Assembly (NCBI GenBank): GCA_964593705.1
Contig: CAZQIV010000013.1
Span: 14,881 to 78,880 of the forward strand
Source of the DNA: SABY01 sp964593705
Lineage (GTDB): Bacteria; Bacteroidota; Bacteroidia; Bacteroidales; 4484-276
Direction: 5' to 3'
DNA length: 64,000 bases
Shown one piece after another: positions 36,655-47,300 of this stretch (the stretch's first letter is position 1; each line of letters begins with the position of its first letter). A program made the position numbers and the translations under genes. The notes under the pieces were generated by a model. The model was not told where the DNA came from. It searched no databases and saw nothing but the letters and a program-made list of their open reading frames with translations.

Positions 36655-38009
36655 ATTGTTTTCCCTTCCTTTTGATATTCCCGGCGAATGCCTTTAATAA
36701 TGTCAGTTCTTTGAATTTCTGAAGATTTCCGGGAAATGGTCATCAATGATGCGTACCTTACCACGTTAATAATTGAGCCGCCTGAAAGGCTGTATTTTTT
36801 TGAAATTTCCGACAAGTCGATATTTTTTGCCAGGTTGGATTTTTTAGAAAAAGATTGTTCCCAAAGTTTTTGCCGTTCCGTTTCATCGGGCATGGGAAAA
36901 TGGATGATTGTTTGGAAGCGGCGCAGAAAAGCATCATCCATATTGCTTTTAAAGTTTGAAGCCAAAATCACCAATCCGGGATATTCTTCAACGCGCTGAA
37001 GAAGATATGATACTTCCTGGTTGGCGTATCGATCGTGCGAATCACTTACGCTTGTCCTTTTCCCGAAAAGGGCATCTGCTTCATCAAAAAACAGAATACA
37101 ATCGATGTGTTCAGCTTTCCCGAATATCTTCTCCAGGTTTTTTTCTGTTTCACCAATATATTTAGATACCACGGTTGAGAGGTCGATGCGGTAAACTTCC
37201 TTGCCTGCTCGTTGTCCGATAAGGCTGGCGGTGAGGGTTTTCCCGGTTCCCGAGGGACCATAAAACAAACTTTTGTACCCGGGCTTTAATATGCGGCTCA
37301 ATCCCCAATCATTCATTAAAGTTTTTTCGTGATCAATCCATTTAATAATTTCTTCTACCTGTTCAAGGGTATCATGGTTCAACACCAGTTCATCCCAGGT
37401 AATTCCTGACGAAATTCGCTTGGCCGGGAAATTACGGCTAAAGTCCGGTTTACGGATATAACCCAGTGTTATCAAGTCTATCAGTTCCTCCGACACCAAA
37501 AGGCTGCCGCTCATTATGGGCTCGTTTTCGGGAGGAGTATCCAGTTTTAATAAGTTGTGTTGCGAAAAAATATGATCGCGATTAAATAGTTGCTGATAAT
37601 TCAAGCGCATTTCGATTTTATCAGCAGCCAGCACAAACAGAACGGTTTCACCCGTAGGGAGAAATCCACCATGCATGTTTCCCCTGATGCCCCCAAATTC
37701 AGTAAAACCGCGATTTGTATTTTGATTTAAGGTAAAGAACACATCCAGTACCTGGGGTTTAATATGTGGAGCCAATGCCAGGAGTATCGTCAAACGCTCG
37801 TGCGGGCTGAGTTTATAATGCCTGATCAGGTTTGAGTACAGGGATTTTTCGGAAGTCAAATCCGGGGGTACAATCTCTTCAACGCGGCTGTACTGGCTTT
37901 CCTTCCCGAAATAAAGTGCCATCCGTGTTTGAATAACCAGTTCCAGCCAGGCCAGTTCTTTCTCAAGATCCTGAGCGCTTAAAGTAATATTTGAGTTTTT
38001 TCCCGGCAT
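36651..38009 (-). CDS. eCIS AAA+ ATPase (Afp15/Pvc15-like)
   Basis: 452 residues. An N-terminal alpha-helical domain of about 210 residues, then an AAA+ core: Walker A YGPSGTGKTLTASL (about 250), Walker B CILFFDEADALFGKR (about 312), sensor 1 VILASNF and arginine finger DAFLRRFQTIIHFP. In Afp and PVC the homologous ATPase is needed for assembly or cargo loading, not for contraction. Placed between tape measure and the DUF4157 gene as in other eCIS loci. The spacer of 11 bases and the downstream 4-base overlap indicate one operon. Confidence 0.92.
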   Translation of the reverse strand: MPGKNSNITLSAQDLEKELAWLELVIQTRMALYFGKESQYSRVEEIVPPDLTSEKSLYSNLIRHYKLSPHERLTILLALAPHIKPQVLDVFFTLNQNTNRGFTEFGGIRGNMHGGFLPTGETVLFVLAADKIEMRLNYQQLFNRDHIFSQHNLLKLDTPPENEPIMSGSLLVSEELIDLITLGYIRKPDFSRNFPAKRISSGITWDELVLNHDTLEQVEEIIKWIDHEKTLMNDWGLSRILKPGYKSLFYGPSGTGKTLTASLIGQRAGKEVYRIDLSTVVSKYIGETEKNLEKIFGKAEHIDCILFFDEADALFGKRTSVSDSHDRYANQEVSYLLQRVEEYPGLVILASNFKSNMDDAFLRRFQTIIHFPMPDETERQKLWEQSFSKKSNLAKNIDLSEISKKYSLSGGSIINVVRYASLMTISRKSSEIQRTDIIKGIRREYQKEGKTM

Positions 38010-38020
38010 CGTTTAATTAT

Positions 38021-39583
38021 TTACCATTCAACCTGAATTATTTTCTCCATCCATTTATATTTAATCATACTTATCGACCATGGTAGCCTGTCGATGAGCA
38101 GATCCCAGGCCTTCCTGTTAATGGTTAATACCCATGCAGAGTCGGAGATTTTTAACCTTCCTTCGCGCATCAGGAATGAATTTCGGAAGCCCGGAATACT
38201 CACTTTTCCGATGGCTTGCCACTTTTCAATGGCCGCTAAAATGAGTTTGTCAGTTTCGTTGATTTCCATTTTTGTCAGTTGCAGTTCGTTGGCTACCGGA
38301 TGATGTAATGGCAGGCCGCACAAAAGCTTGTTCAACGCAAGTTGTTGTTCGGGAAATTCAGAAGTGCCACTTGAAATGTATTGTAGCAAAAGAACAGCGC
38401 GTTCCCTTTTTTCATCACTTAAAAAAGCATCATTTTCAACTAATTTCAGTTTGGTGAAATAATGCTTTAAAAATGGCCACAATAATACCAATCCGGCATT
38501 TTGGATGTAAATTCCATCCTGCACTATTTTTTCAATTTTATTTTTAGTATCGATATTTTCTTTTTCATCGTGCTTAAAGATTGTTTGTTTTTCAGTTTTT
38601 TCAGCCGGGATATTTTCAATATCGTTAAATTCATTTTTATGGGCTTTGAGCCAAAATCCTGAATAGCCGGTTTCGGGAAGCGCCTTTGCAATATCCGACA
38701 AAAGTGTGGCGATGTGTTTTTGCTCAAATCCTTGTTTTCCCAATACATCAATCATTTTTTTAAAGCTTCCTGCAATAATATTGCTAAGCTCCGGGGTAAG
38801 ACTTCTTCCGGAACGATGTACCGGCATAGATTTATAGGCAATATCATGCAATGGCATTAATTCGAGCAGTGCAATTCTTACTTCTTTTCTTACCTTTTCG
38901 GTGATGTGATTTTTTTTAAGTGCGGTTAAAATTTCAGTAATTAAAATTGAAATTAGGCTCGAATATTCTGTACTATTTTTCTTTTTATTTAAAATAGAAA
39001 AGGATTTACCTGATATTGAAGTTGCAATAGCCTGGATTAATTCATCGGTGAATTTATCTGAAAACTGCGCATTCAACCTTGTGAAAGCGGTTTGGTGCTC
39101 AAGGATGGATTTTAGTTTGTGTGCCTTAACAGGGTCAAGCTGCTGTGCCAATTCACCGAAGAGTACTTCGGGCATTTTTTTTTCATGATCAGAAAACCAC
39201 CAGGGAAGCAATCCGGTTTGCAGAAAATCGACAAATGCTTCAAAAACTGATCGGGTGGCAGGAAATGTTTTCATACCATTTTTTTCGCCGGCATCGAAAG
39301 GGGAAGCATTTATTTTATCACGGATAAGCTGCTCAGCCATTGAAGTGATTTTCTCCACAAGTTCAGCTTCAATGTTTTGCGGCTCAATGCTTCCCAGGTC
39401 AATTTCAAGTCGATCGAAACGGTAAATCTTGTCATCCGGCGAAAGCCTGGTAAAAACCTCATCCATTGCTATCAGCACCTTATCGTTAAAAGTTTGCCGC
39501 ACTGCCTCCCTTATTTCATGGGCTTGATCTTCGGAGTCCACAAGGAGCTTAAAAATTTGTTTATGGATGATGTGATTTACCAT
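38021..39583 (-). CDS. eCIS tape-measure protein (Afp14-like)
   Basis: 520 residues. The N-terminus HIIHKQIFKLLVDSEDQAHEIREAV ... YRFDRLEIDLGSIEPQNIEAELVEKI is the typical opening of contractile-injection tape-measure proteins (RIDRLEIDLG pattern). The middle is helical and charged (KKIDVLGKQGFEQKH..., KHDEKENIDTKNKIEKI). A C-terminal conserved block follows (IQNAGLVLLWPFLKHYFTKL ... RAVLLLQYISSGTSEFPEQQLALNKLLCGLP ... LPWSISMIKYKWMEKIIQVEW). Sets the tube length during assembly. One base after the stop of the upstream 1572-aa gene. Confidence 0.85.
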   Translation of the reverse strand: MVNHIIHKQIFKLLVDSEDQAHEIREAVRQTFNDKVLIAMDEVFTRLSPDDKIYRFDRLEIDLGSIEPQNIEAELVEKITSMAEQLIRDKINASPFDAGEKNGMKTFPATRSVFEAFVDFLQTGLLPWWFSDHEKKMPEVLFGELAQQLDPVKAHKLKSILEHQTAFTRLNAQFSDKFTDELIQAIATSISGKSFSILNKKKNSTEYSSLISILITEILTALKKNHITEKVRKEVRIALLELMPLHDIAYKSMPVHRSGRSLTPELSNIIAGSFKKMIDVLGKQGFEQKHIATLLSDIAKALPETGYSGFWLKAHKNEFNDIENIPAEKTEKQTIFKHDEKENIDTKNKIEKIVQDGIYIQNAGLVLLWPFLKHYFTKLKLVENDAFLSDEKRERAVLLLQYISSGTSEFPEQQLALNKLLCGLPLHHPVANELQLTKMEINETDKLILAAIEKWQAIGKVSIPGFRNSFLMREGRLKISDSAWVLTINRKAWDLLIDRLPWSISMIKYKWMEKIIQVEW

Positions 39584-39584
39584 C

Positions 39585-42500
39585 TTAACTAAAAGCCTTA
39601 TTTATTTCAGTAACTGCATTGATTTTAAGGTTGTTTTTCAATTCGATGCTTTTCCAATTGCCTTTAAGATTTTTTACCGAAACTCCGGCTTCCTTCAGTT
39701 TTGCTGCTATTTCGGTAAGTTGTTTCCCGGTATCAGCAGAAACACCACTGATTTCGCGTAATGCAATTTCATCGAGCATGGTATGCGTCATTACATTAAT
39801 CAAAGTACGATAGGCTTTCTGTTCATCGCCACCGGCAGCGCTAAAGTTTTTGATGAGATTAGCAGCTGTATTTTTGAATGCTCTCAGCGTGTTTTTGCCT
39901 TGCGCCCGTGATTCGCCGGCTACCAGTTCTATAGTTTTGTCCAGTAGCTTTTTATCGTTTACAAGATTGGCAGATTTAACTTCATCAAGCAGCGCGATTC
40001 GTGGTGTAATCCTAAAAGTCATTATATCTGCTACAACTTTTGCAGCGGCTGTTTTTTCTAATCCTGCAACTTTACCAAGATTTTCGCTTGCCACGCTAAA
40101 GTCGCCTATGAACACCGGGATATTCAGCTTTGGTGCATTGCGCTTTAGTTCCGGCAATTCAACAGTTTCGAGGGTAAGAGATTGCCCTGAATTCAGGCTG
40201 ATTCCTGTTAAAGTTTTCGTTTCGTGTGTGGGCTCACCGGTAGTGGGATTGTTTCTGCTCAGCCTTATTTCGTAAGTGGCTGCCGGCACATTATCAAAAA
40301 TAAACTGACCTTTGTTTATTCCTGTGTTTTGGAGCAAGGTTCCGCCTTGCAAAAGCTCAGCATTTCCGCCGCTTAAAGTACCCTGCAAACCTTGGATGGT
40401 TTTTTCAAAAACAAAGCCCTGGATAATTCCTGCCGGTGCAGCGGCATTTCCATCACAGCAGGGTATTACCAAAACGGTAACCAGGCCTTTTGCACTTATG
40501 TTGCCCGCGGCAATGGTATAGATAAAACTATCGCGGCCCTGAAAACCCTCGTTAGGATAAAATTTAAGCGCCTGCCTGCTATTCTCGATGGAAATCACCT
40601 GAACAGTATTTCCCTTAGAAGTAGTTGAAGGTGTGTTGAGCGAATAACCTGAATAAAGCAATTGTGGATTTGCAACATCGTTCATGGCCACATCAATAGT
40701 TACCGACTGGTTTATATGCGTTACCGCGATGTCTTCGCCGGTATAAGCAGGGGCATCCGATTTTTGCCTGATCAAAATAATTACTTTTCCGATGTCGGCC
40801 AGATTACAATTGTCACTGTCATCTTTTAATTCATACGAAAACTCATCTATTCCGATTTGTGGAGATTCCAATTCATACTGTATGAGTTTTCTGCCTTCAT
40901 CGTCCAGGAGTATAGTTAAATTTGCTCCCATCCTGGAAGTCGTTTCGCGAAGGATAATATTATGAGGAGTGCCATAATTGTTTAGGTTCAGGTCATTTTT
41001 CAACACATCAAAATTATAGGCAATGGGTTCATAAGTCCCCGTCTCAGGTCTTTGTATTACCTCGAAAGTATGATGATCGATTACTGCCATCGGTGGAAGG
41101 CAAATGTCGGAAGGATCGATTTCGCAGCAACAATTCGACTTGCCAAACAATGCAAAATCGGCCCTGACCAATTGTTTTTCCGTAGTTTTTTCGCTAACAA
41201 TAACAAAGGTACCTCCTTTTGGAACCCCGGCTAAATGTTCCATTCCCGAATGTTTGCTTGCGAATTTTTTGAAATTTCCCACATGCACATTCAATAAATG
41301 ACCCAGGTGGAAATAGATGGTGGCCAGTTCGGCAGGGAAGCAGTTGTATTGGATTTTCTGATAAGCATTCAGGAAATCCATTAATTGAGAAAGATTTTTT
41401 ACAAACATTGAAATTATTGGGCCGGCAATGAAACGCATAAGCGGGGCTGTGGTTCCGCTTAGTGAAACTAACAGATCGAGCAGGAAATTTACAATCATCC
41501 TAACCCTTATTAGTTGCTCCATAATTTCTTTGGCAATGTATGAATACAACAAATAGTTGAATCCGCGTACATCTTTTGGCAATATTTCCAGCAACATTTT
41601 AATTTTTGTTTTTATGTCGAGGATGCCAAGATAGAGGCTGTATGCCAGATCCTGCATTGGGTTGTTGCCGCCTGCAAGGGGAGAAAAAACGCGAGCCCCT
41701 TCCGGCTCGCCGGTATTTCCCTTAACTATTAGAGGGTTGCTGTGTACCAGAATATCCCTATTGATAAAATTGATCGAATTTGAGATGTAGCTTATGTTCT
41801 CAAGGTTCTTTTTTTCGTTGTTAAGGGTTTCAATCCTGAAATCCATCGTTTTTCTGCCGGCCTCTGTTTTTATTGATTTTTGTTTTTTCTCAAGTCCGGC
41901 GATTGTAGTTTCGAGCGATTTCTTTTTCAGGTTTACATATTTCATCGATATGGACGGCATACCTTGTTCTTCATAAAGTGCACATACCTGATCGATTGAA
42001 AATTCCTGGCCGCCAATTTGAAGTGTCTGCACCCCACCGGTTAGGGTAGCCATATACACCTGGTCGGCTTCATTTATCAAAGTTACCTGTAGGTTTACAT
42101 TGGGTGCGATTTCACCCTCGCCGTTTTTTATACGTGTAATTATGCGCTGGCCATCGTTTACCTGGATATTCTCATTTCCGCCATCATTTTTATAGTAAAA
42201 ACTTACTTTGTTGGGTAAAGTTTCGAGTTGTGAAAAATCGAAACCTATATTAACATTATTAGTCCACAAAATAATTCCTTCACCAAATCCCGGGCCGGCC
42301 TGCTGTGCTTTTGCCCAGTTGTATCCTACACCGCCATTGGTCCAAAAAAAGTCGTGCATGGTTACAGGGATATTATTCTCGCGAAATATTTCAGAACCAC
42401 TTGGAAATTCATCTCCATCAAAAAATTTCCCATCCTCAAGGGTATCGAAATTAACGCAGGTGTCAGTACCGGAAGGCGGCGAAACATTGGGAACTTTCCC

Positions 42501-44303
42501 TAAGGCATTTAAAATTTTATCATAAGTACATATCAGTTCACTTCGCAATTGCAGGTAGTCGGCCTGCAAATGTGATATATTGCAACCGGCTAAAACACCT
42601 TTTCTTTGGATAACCCAGTCGCTGTTTAAAGCCAATAGGTTTTCTTCCGCTGCAGCAATTTGTTCCATTAAAGTACGAATCTGTTCCGCATTTTGGCTTA
42701 CGCCATTGTTGATTGCTTGTTCTAATAATTTTCTCAATGCTTCGATGTTATCAAGAACTTCTTTAACAGACTCCAGTCCCTCAAAGAAAGCCCCCCCTGA
42801 TAACTGATCGAAGGAAAGTCCCACGATATCAAATTCAAGGTTAAAATCATTCCTGATTTTATTCAGTTTTTCTATGATAGATCCTAATTGCTTTCCGAGG
42901 TGTCCTTCGATATGATAAAAACCAAATTGTCCCTGGTCAAGATGCAATGGGTTCTCCTGCGGGTTGAGGGCAGTTCCTATTGAAATGTTCGCCCTCATCA
43001 AATTTTTTGAGTATGACAGGGGAGGATGTAAAGTACAGCATCCATCAGGCTGCCACCATTTTTCGATGTTGTTGAGTTTGTAAAAATGGGGTATTGCTCT
43101 TTCACCCAAATTGTAGTTTAGATTTTGGCCGGGCGTGATTTTCAGCTTATCGGCACCGCCGAAATTCTGATTCCATGATAGAATCATAATCCTGGCAAAT
43201 AGTTTTTGGGCTTTTTCAAGATCTTCGTGAATAACGTTCCGAGCCGGAGAAGGAATAAAATTATGCCTGTGTTTTCCTGAGTCAATCAACTCACCTTCAT
43301 CTTCGATAAAATCGCGAAGCATGAGATGACGCGGAAAATATCCATCAAAAACACAATCTTTGATGAGTGGGCACATTGCATCGGCAAATTCGTTATAGAC
43401 CTTTGCCAATTGGCGGATAAAGTCGAAGCGGTATTGATTAAATCCGATGCCGTTTATATTGTCCAGCGTAACCTGTAGGTTGTTGATATCCTGCTCAAAT
43501 TCAGGTTCAAGATTTAGGAAGGTTTTGTATTTGTTGTAAGATGCTTTTACTTTACTATAAATTTCATTGGCAACTAATTTAGTAATTTCCCGGTAGCCGG
43601 AATGCAGTTCAGCGCTGTTTTCGATATCAGCCAATGTTTTTCCGGTTGATTGCAGGTAGGTAATCAGACGGGGGAAATATATCAAAGCATCCTTTTCCGT
43701 GCAAGGATTTATCTCGTCAAGGTCTTCTATATTTATGAGCAGCGCCCTGACCGTAAAAACCACATTTTCGCCTTTGTTGTTGCAGTCGGTTACAATACAG
43801 CTTTTTAGCGGATCGTCAACAATTTCAATATAAAGCACCAAAATTTTATCCTTAAAAATTACAGGAGAAAGTACTTGTGACTGATTGTCCTTAATTTCAA
43901 CAAAATCCGGTGCGTCCAATTGTTCATTACTCAACAATTCGAGTATTTGGATTTGCTGATAGGGCAGAAACTTAGTGCGCCAGGGTTCATACTCCGGGTA
44001 GGGTTCTTCGTTATCATCGTCCGGTTCAACAGTTTTTGGATCAACATAATTCCGGTATTTGGTATAGGTAGCATTTCCGGCTTCGATAATGTATCCATCG
44101 GAGCTAATGCCAAAACCGCTTATTATTCTTACCGTGTTTAGTCCTTCGGGTTTTCCGAAAAGTCCGCACACGATGCCTGTCCCGGTAAGCCTCACCCTGC
44201 TCAGCCTGGTTTGGTCATCGAGGTACTGTCGCAACTGGTTCAGTTGTGTATTGGTTAATACCTGGTTGGGTTTAAAATTCGGAAAGAAGTTTTGCGTATC
44301 CAT
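39585..44303 (-). CDS. large modular eCIS protein at the Afp13 (fibre) position
   Basis: 1572 residues, not assigned to a named family with certainty. The N-terminus FKPNQVLTNTQLNQLRQYLDDQTRLSRVRLTGTGIVCGLF recurs in Bacteroidota eCIS loci as far as I recall, and looks like a particle-binding module. Then long helical segments with coiled coil (about 480-580 and 800-870). A cadherin-like/Ig segment lies at about 1230-1310 (VAMNDVANPQLLYSGYS ... PNEGFQGRDSFIYTIAAGN). A carboxypeptidase-regulatory or SdrB-like domain follows (GIIQGFVFEKTIQGLQGTLS ... FIFDNVPAATYEIRL), then a helical tail. Between the Afp12-like baseplate and tape-measure genes, where Afp has its fibre gene. Inferred role: baseplate-attached fibre or scaffold that touches target cells. 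Confidence 0.6.
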   Translation of the reverse strand: MDTQNFFPNFKPNQVLTNTQLNQLRQYLDDQTRLSRVRLTGTGIVCGLFGKPEGLNTVRIISGFGISSDGYIIEAGNATYTKYRNYVDPKTVEPDDDNEEPYPEYEPWRTKFLPYQQIQILELLSNEQLDAPDFVEIKDNQSQVLSPVIFKDKILVLYIEIVDDPLKSCIVTDCNNKGENVVFTVRALLINIEDLDEINPCTEKDALIYFPRLITYLQSTGKTLADIENSAELHSGYREITKLVANEIYSKVKASYNKYKTFLNLEPEFEQDINNLQVTLDNINGIGFNQYRFDFIRQLAKVYNEFADAMCPLIKDCVFDGYFPRHLMLRDFIEDEGELIDSGKHRHNFIPSPARNVIHEDLEKAQKLFARIMILSWNQNFGGADKLKITPGQNLNYNLGERAIPHFYKLNNIEKWWQPDGCCTLHPPLSYSKNLMRANISIGTALNPQENPLHLDQGQFGFYHIEGHLGKQLGSIIEKLNKIRNDFNLEFDIVGLSFDQLSGGAFFEGLESVKEVLDNIEALRKLLEQAINNGVSQNAEQIRTLMEQIAAAEENLLALNSDWVIQRKGVLAGCNISHLQADYLQLRSELICTYDKILNALGKVPNVSPPSGTDTCVNFDTLEDGKFFDGDEFPSGSEIFRENNIPVTMHDFFWTNGGVGYNWAKAQQAGPGFGEGIILWTNNVNIGFDFSQLETLPNKVSFYYKNDGGNENIQVNDGQRIITRIKNGEGEIAPNVNLQVTLINEADQVYMATLTGGVQTLQIGGQEFSIDQVCALYEEQGMPSISMKYVNLKKKSLETTIAGLEKKQKSIKTEAGRKTMDFRIETLNNEKKNLENISYISNSINFINRDILVHSNPLIVKGNTGEPEGARVFSPLAGGNNPMQDLAYSLYLGILDIKTKIKMLLEILPKDVRGFNYLLYSYIAKEIMEQLIRVRMIVNFLLDLLVSLSGTTAPLMRFIAGPIISMFVKNLSQLMDFLNAYQKIQYNCFPAELATIYFHLGHLLNVHVGNFKKFASKHSGMEHLAGVPKGGTFVIVSEKTTEKQLVRADFALFGKSNCCCEIDPSDICLPPMAVIDHHTFEVIQRPETGTYEPIAYNFDVLKNDLNLNNYGTPHNIILRETTSRMGANLTILLDDEGRKLIQYELESPQIGIDEFSYELKDDSDNCNLADIGKVIILIRQKSDAPAYTGEDIAVTHINQSVTIDVAMNDVANPQLLYSGYSLNTPSTTSKGNTVQVISIENSRQALKFYPNEGFQGRDSFIYTIAAGNISAKGLVTVLVIPCCDGNAAAPAGIIQGFVFEKTIQGLQGTLSGGNAELLQGGTLLQNTGINKGQFIFDNVPAATYEIRLSRNNPTTGEPTHETKTLTGISLNSGQSLTLETVELPELKRNAPKLNIPVFIGDFSVASENLGKVAGLEKTAAAKVVADIMTFRITPRIALLDEVKSANLVNDKKLLDKTIELVAGESRAQGKNTLRAFKNTAANLIKNFSAAGGDEQKAYRTLINVMTHTMLDEIALREISGVSADTGKQLTEIAAKLKEAGVSVKNLKGNWKSIELKNNLKINAVTEINKAFS

Positions 44304-44326
44304 GATAATGAAGATTTGCTTGTTAA

Positions 44327-47300
44327 TTAATTTGATCCTAAACTCATTTGATTGAGTGTAATCTGCGGGTTTTCGCTGTCGGGGTTTTCGCAGTCGTGCA
44401 GCCCTGCAAGCGCTTGCACATTGTCAACATGGTGCAATTTGTAAATCAGCTTCTCCAGCCTTTCGCTGTGTTCTGACAACAATTGGTGAGCTTCCGATCC
44501 CGGGGCAAAATCGTTTAGGCCGATCTTTGGATGGCCTTTATATTGCACACCTGCTTTTGCAAAAGTTTCAGCCCAGAGATTGTAAACTTTTTCAAAGCCC
44601 AGCATGTCGCAATGGCTGAGCCAGCATATTTTCAGATAGACGTGTGCCGGTGCTTCCAGTCGCAGTGTCCGTTCGATCATTTTACGAAAGCGAATACTTT
44701 GGAAACGTTTTGGCCATGCAGGCAAGAAAACTGTAGCCCTGAAAGAATAGGGGTCTTTAACTTCGATACACGCATTTTCACATTCCACATCGGGCGCATT
44801 AATCTGAACCGGCATAAAAGGGTCTTCGTCAATTCTTTTGCGCAAGAGGATGTGTTCGATAAGGTGAAAGCCCTCATTTTGCGAAAGCATGTTAAAATAA
44901 TCTCTCACCTCGAACAGTGAAGTATCTTCCGCAGTTTTAACAATGCCTATTACTTCACCATTTTCACAATTATTTTTAAGTTTCCATATTTGTTCATCCT
45001 CATCAAAGTGATAGTTTTTGAGGCAAGCGCCAATACGAATTGTGGCATCCAATAAAATGCAGATGTTTTCGCGGCTTTCGCAGCAAATACTTTTAAAAAG
45101 CACTTCACCTTCAGCATTCCGGTATTCGAAGCGCCAGGTGTCTTTCAGGCAGTTTCCATCCTCATCAGCTTCCAGCCTGTCGATCCATAAATGGTCTCCG
45201 GCAAGGTTCCTGCGGCTTACTTCATCGAAGCCCATCAGCCGGCTAACCCTGCGCTGCAGTCCTGTAAGATTTCCACTCAAAAACGGAAAACGGTAATCAT
45301 AGCCTTTTCCCCGGTCGCGGCTCAAGGCCGGATAATCATCCATGAAATCTCTTTTGTCAGCAATTATTTTTTGAGCTGCCGATTCATTATAAACTGCATA
45401 CATCAGCAAGCTGTAATCTGTAAAATCCTCGGCAAACCTGCCAATGAGATGATCGAGGAAACGATTTTTCCGGTCTTCAGCAATTTTCTTTGTTTCGATG
45501 ATTTGATTCAATTTGGCAAAAACCTGTTCCGCCATATCCGGATCTGAAATTTCTTCATCGTAGATGTATATGTCTTCCAAACCTGAAATGTCCTGAACCA
45601 CTTGCGTGAAATATGTTTTTATTTCCTCATTCTTCCAGTCGAAGAGCTTGCGAACATGGCTCAATTGCGAGAAATAGTTGGCAAGAATCTGTTCGAAAAA
45701 CATCAGGAAAGCTTTGAATTGTTTCGATTGTACTTTCCTTAATTCGCTTTCTGATTCAGGAACCCGGTTATTGCCCACCATGTAAGTTGGTGGCAGGTCG
45801 TTTTGAGCAGGGAAATATTTTTCCACATCCATAAACTCACCCACCGGAACGGGGAAGTCGCGTTGGATACCTTTCAGTTTTCTTGAAGACATCAGCGAGC
45901 GTTTTTCGTTGTATAGGTCGAGGGCTTTTGCCTTATTGGGAAGGTAGGGCAGATCATCTTTATAAAAAACTACTTTGGATTTTTCAGGATCAAAATCGGG
46001 GGCCATTGTTGCCGGATTGGCCAATTCCAAAATCCAGTCTTTTTCTGTTACTATAAATTTTGTTCCATTTAGATTCACAATATTGTCGCCCGGTTTAACC
46101 GGATTTTCAGCACTAACTTCGATGTAGCTCAGCAGCGAGATTTCCTTTACAGCAATCACACCCGGGATGTCCATGATGATTTGAATGATGTCGGAAGTTT
46201 TTAAAAAGCAGGTGCGCTGTATTTTCATGAATTCCTCGTTATCGATAAATCCATGTTGCAAAGCCGGCCCTTCAAAAATCTGATCGCTTGTATAACCCTT
46301 GTTTTGTAATTCGGCGATGGTGTAGAAGATCACCGGGGGAGAAACATAAAACTCCAACCCGAAAAATATCTCAGCCAAAATATTTTGGATGTCTGCGTCA
46401 TCAGTAACTTCAATATCTGCACAAACACCAATAAATTCACTTTTTAAATCCCTCACCTGCATCAAATCCTCACACAGGTTTCGATGTTTATAAATCAAAT
46501 CTTCGGCAGCTTCGAGCACTTCAGTTTTGGTAAGCCAGGCCGTGTAAGGCACAGGATGATAATGGATAATTTCCCAGTTGTAAAAAAAGAAATAATAATC
46601 GGCTGTGGGTGAGCCACTGATAATTTCCAGGCCTGGGTTGGCCTTTGTTTGAAAAGAGCTTATCGCAGTTTCCCGGTACAGCTTAACGGAACCACCGGCC
46701 TGAATTTCATAAGTAGCTCCGGGTTCAAGCCAGGTTTCAATTAAAAGATTTAAGCCTTCATCAGGGTCGGCAGCTACCTGGTATTCATCAAAAAATATTT
46801 CAGCACCATAAGAATCTTTGATGCTCAGTTGCACCAAGCCCGCTGATTCAGGGAATATTTTTACTGAATTCAAAAAGGTTTTTCCATAAACATTGAATCG
46901 CAGTCCCTTATTGCCGGGAAGGATAAAAGCACCCGGAGCTCCTGAACCCTTTTCATTTAAGCCACCAATTGCCGGGTACTGTTCACCGATGTCAAGTTTT
47001 TCTTTATCGAAAGGCATTACTTTGTAGGCAACTTTCCAGTCGTAAAAAAAATAATATTTAGCATCATCAAAAGCTCCATCGAAACCGCTTTGGAGGTGGA
47101 GAAGGCTGGGTGAAACTTTAGAATAATTGTATGTATCGTTGCTATAAAGCCAGGGAATTGTGCCCCTGGCATCAATCCGGTAGTCTCCCTTTGTAAGCTT
47201 GAAGCCCGTGGTGATCTCCACTTTTTCGTCTGCCGAATCAAGGGAAGTAGTAATGAGTTTCTCCTCCAGGTAATTCCCCTCGTCATCTTTTTTAAGCAAG

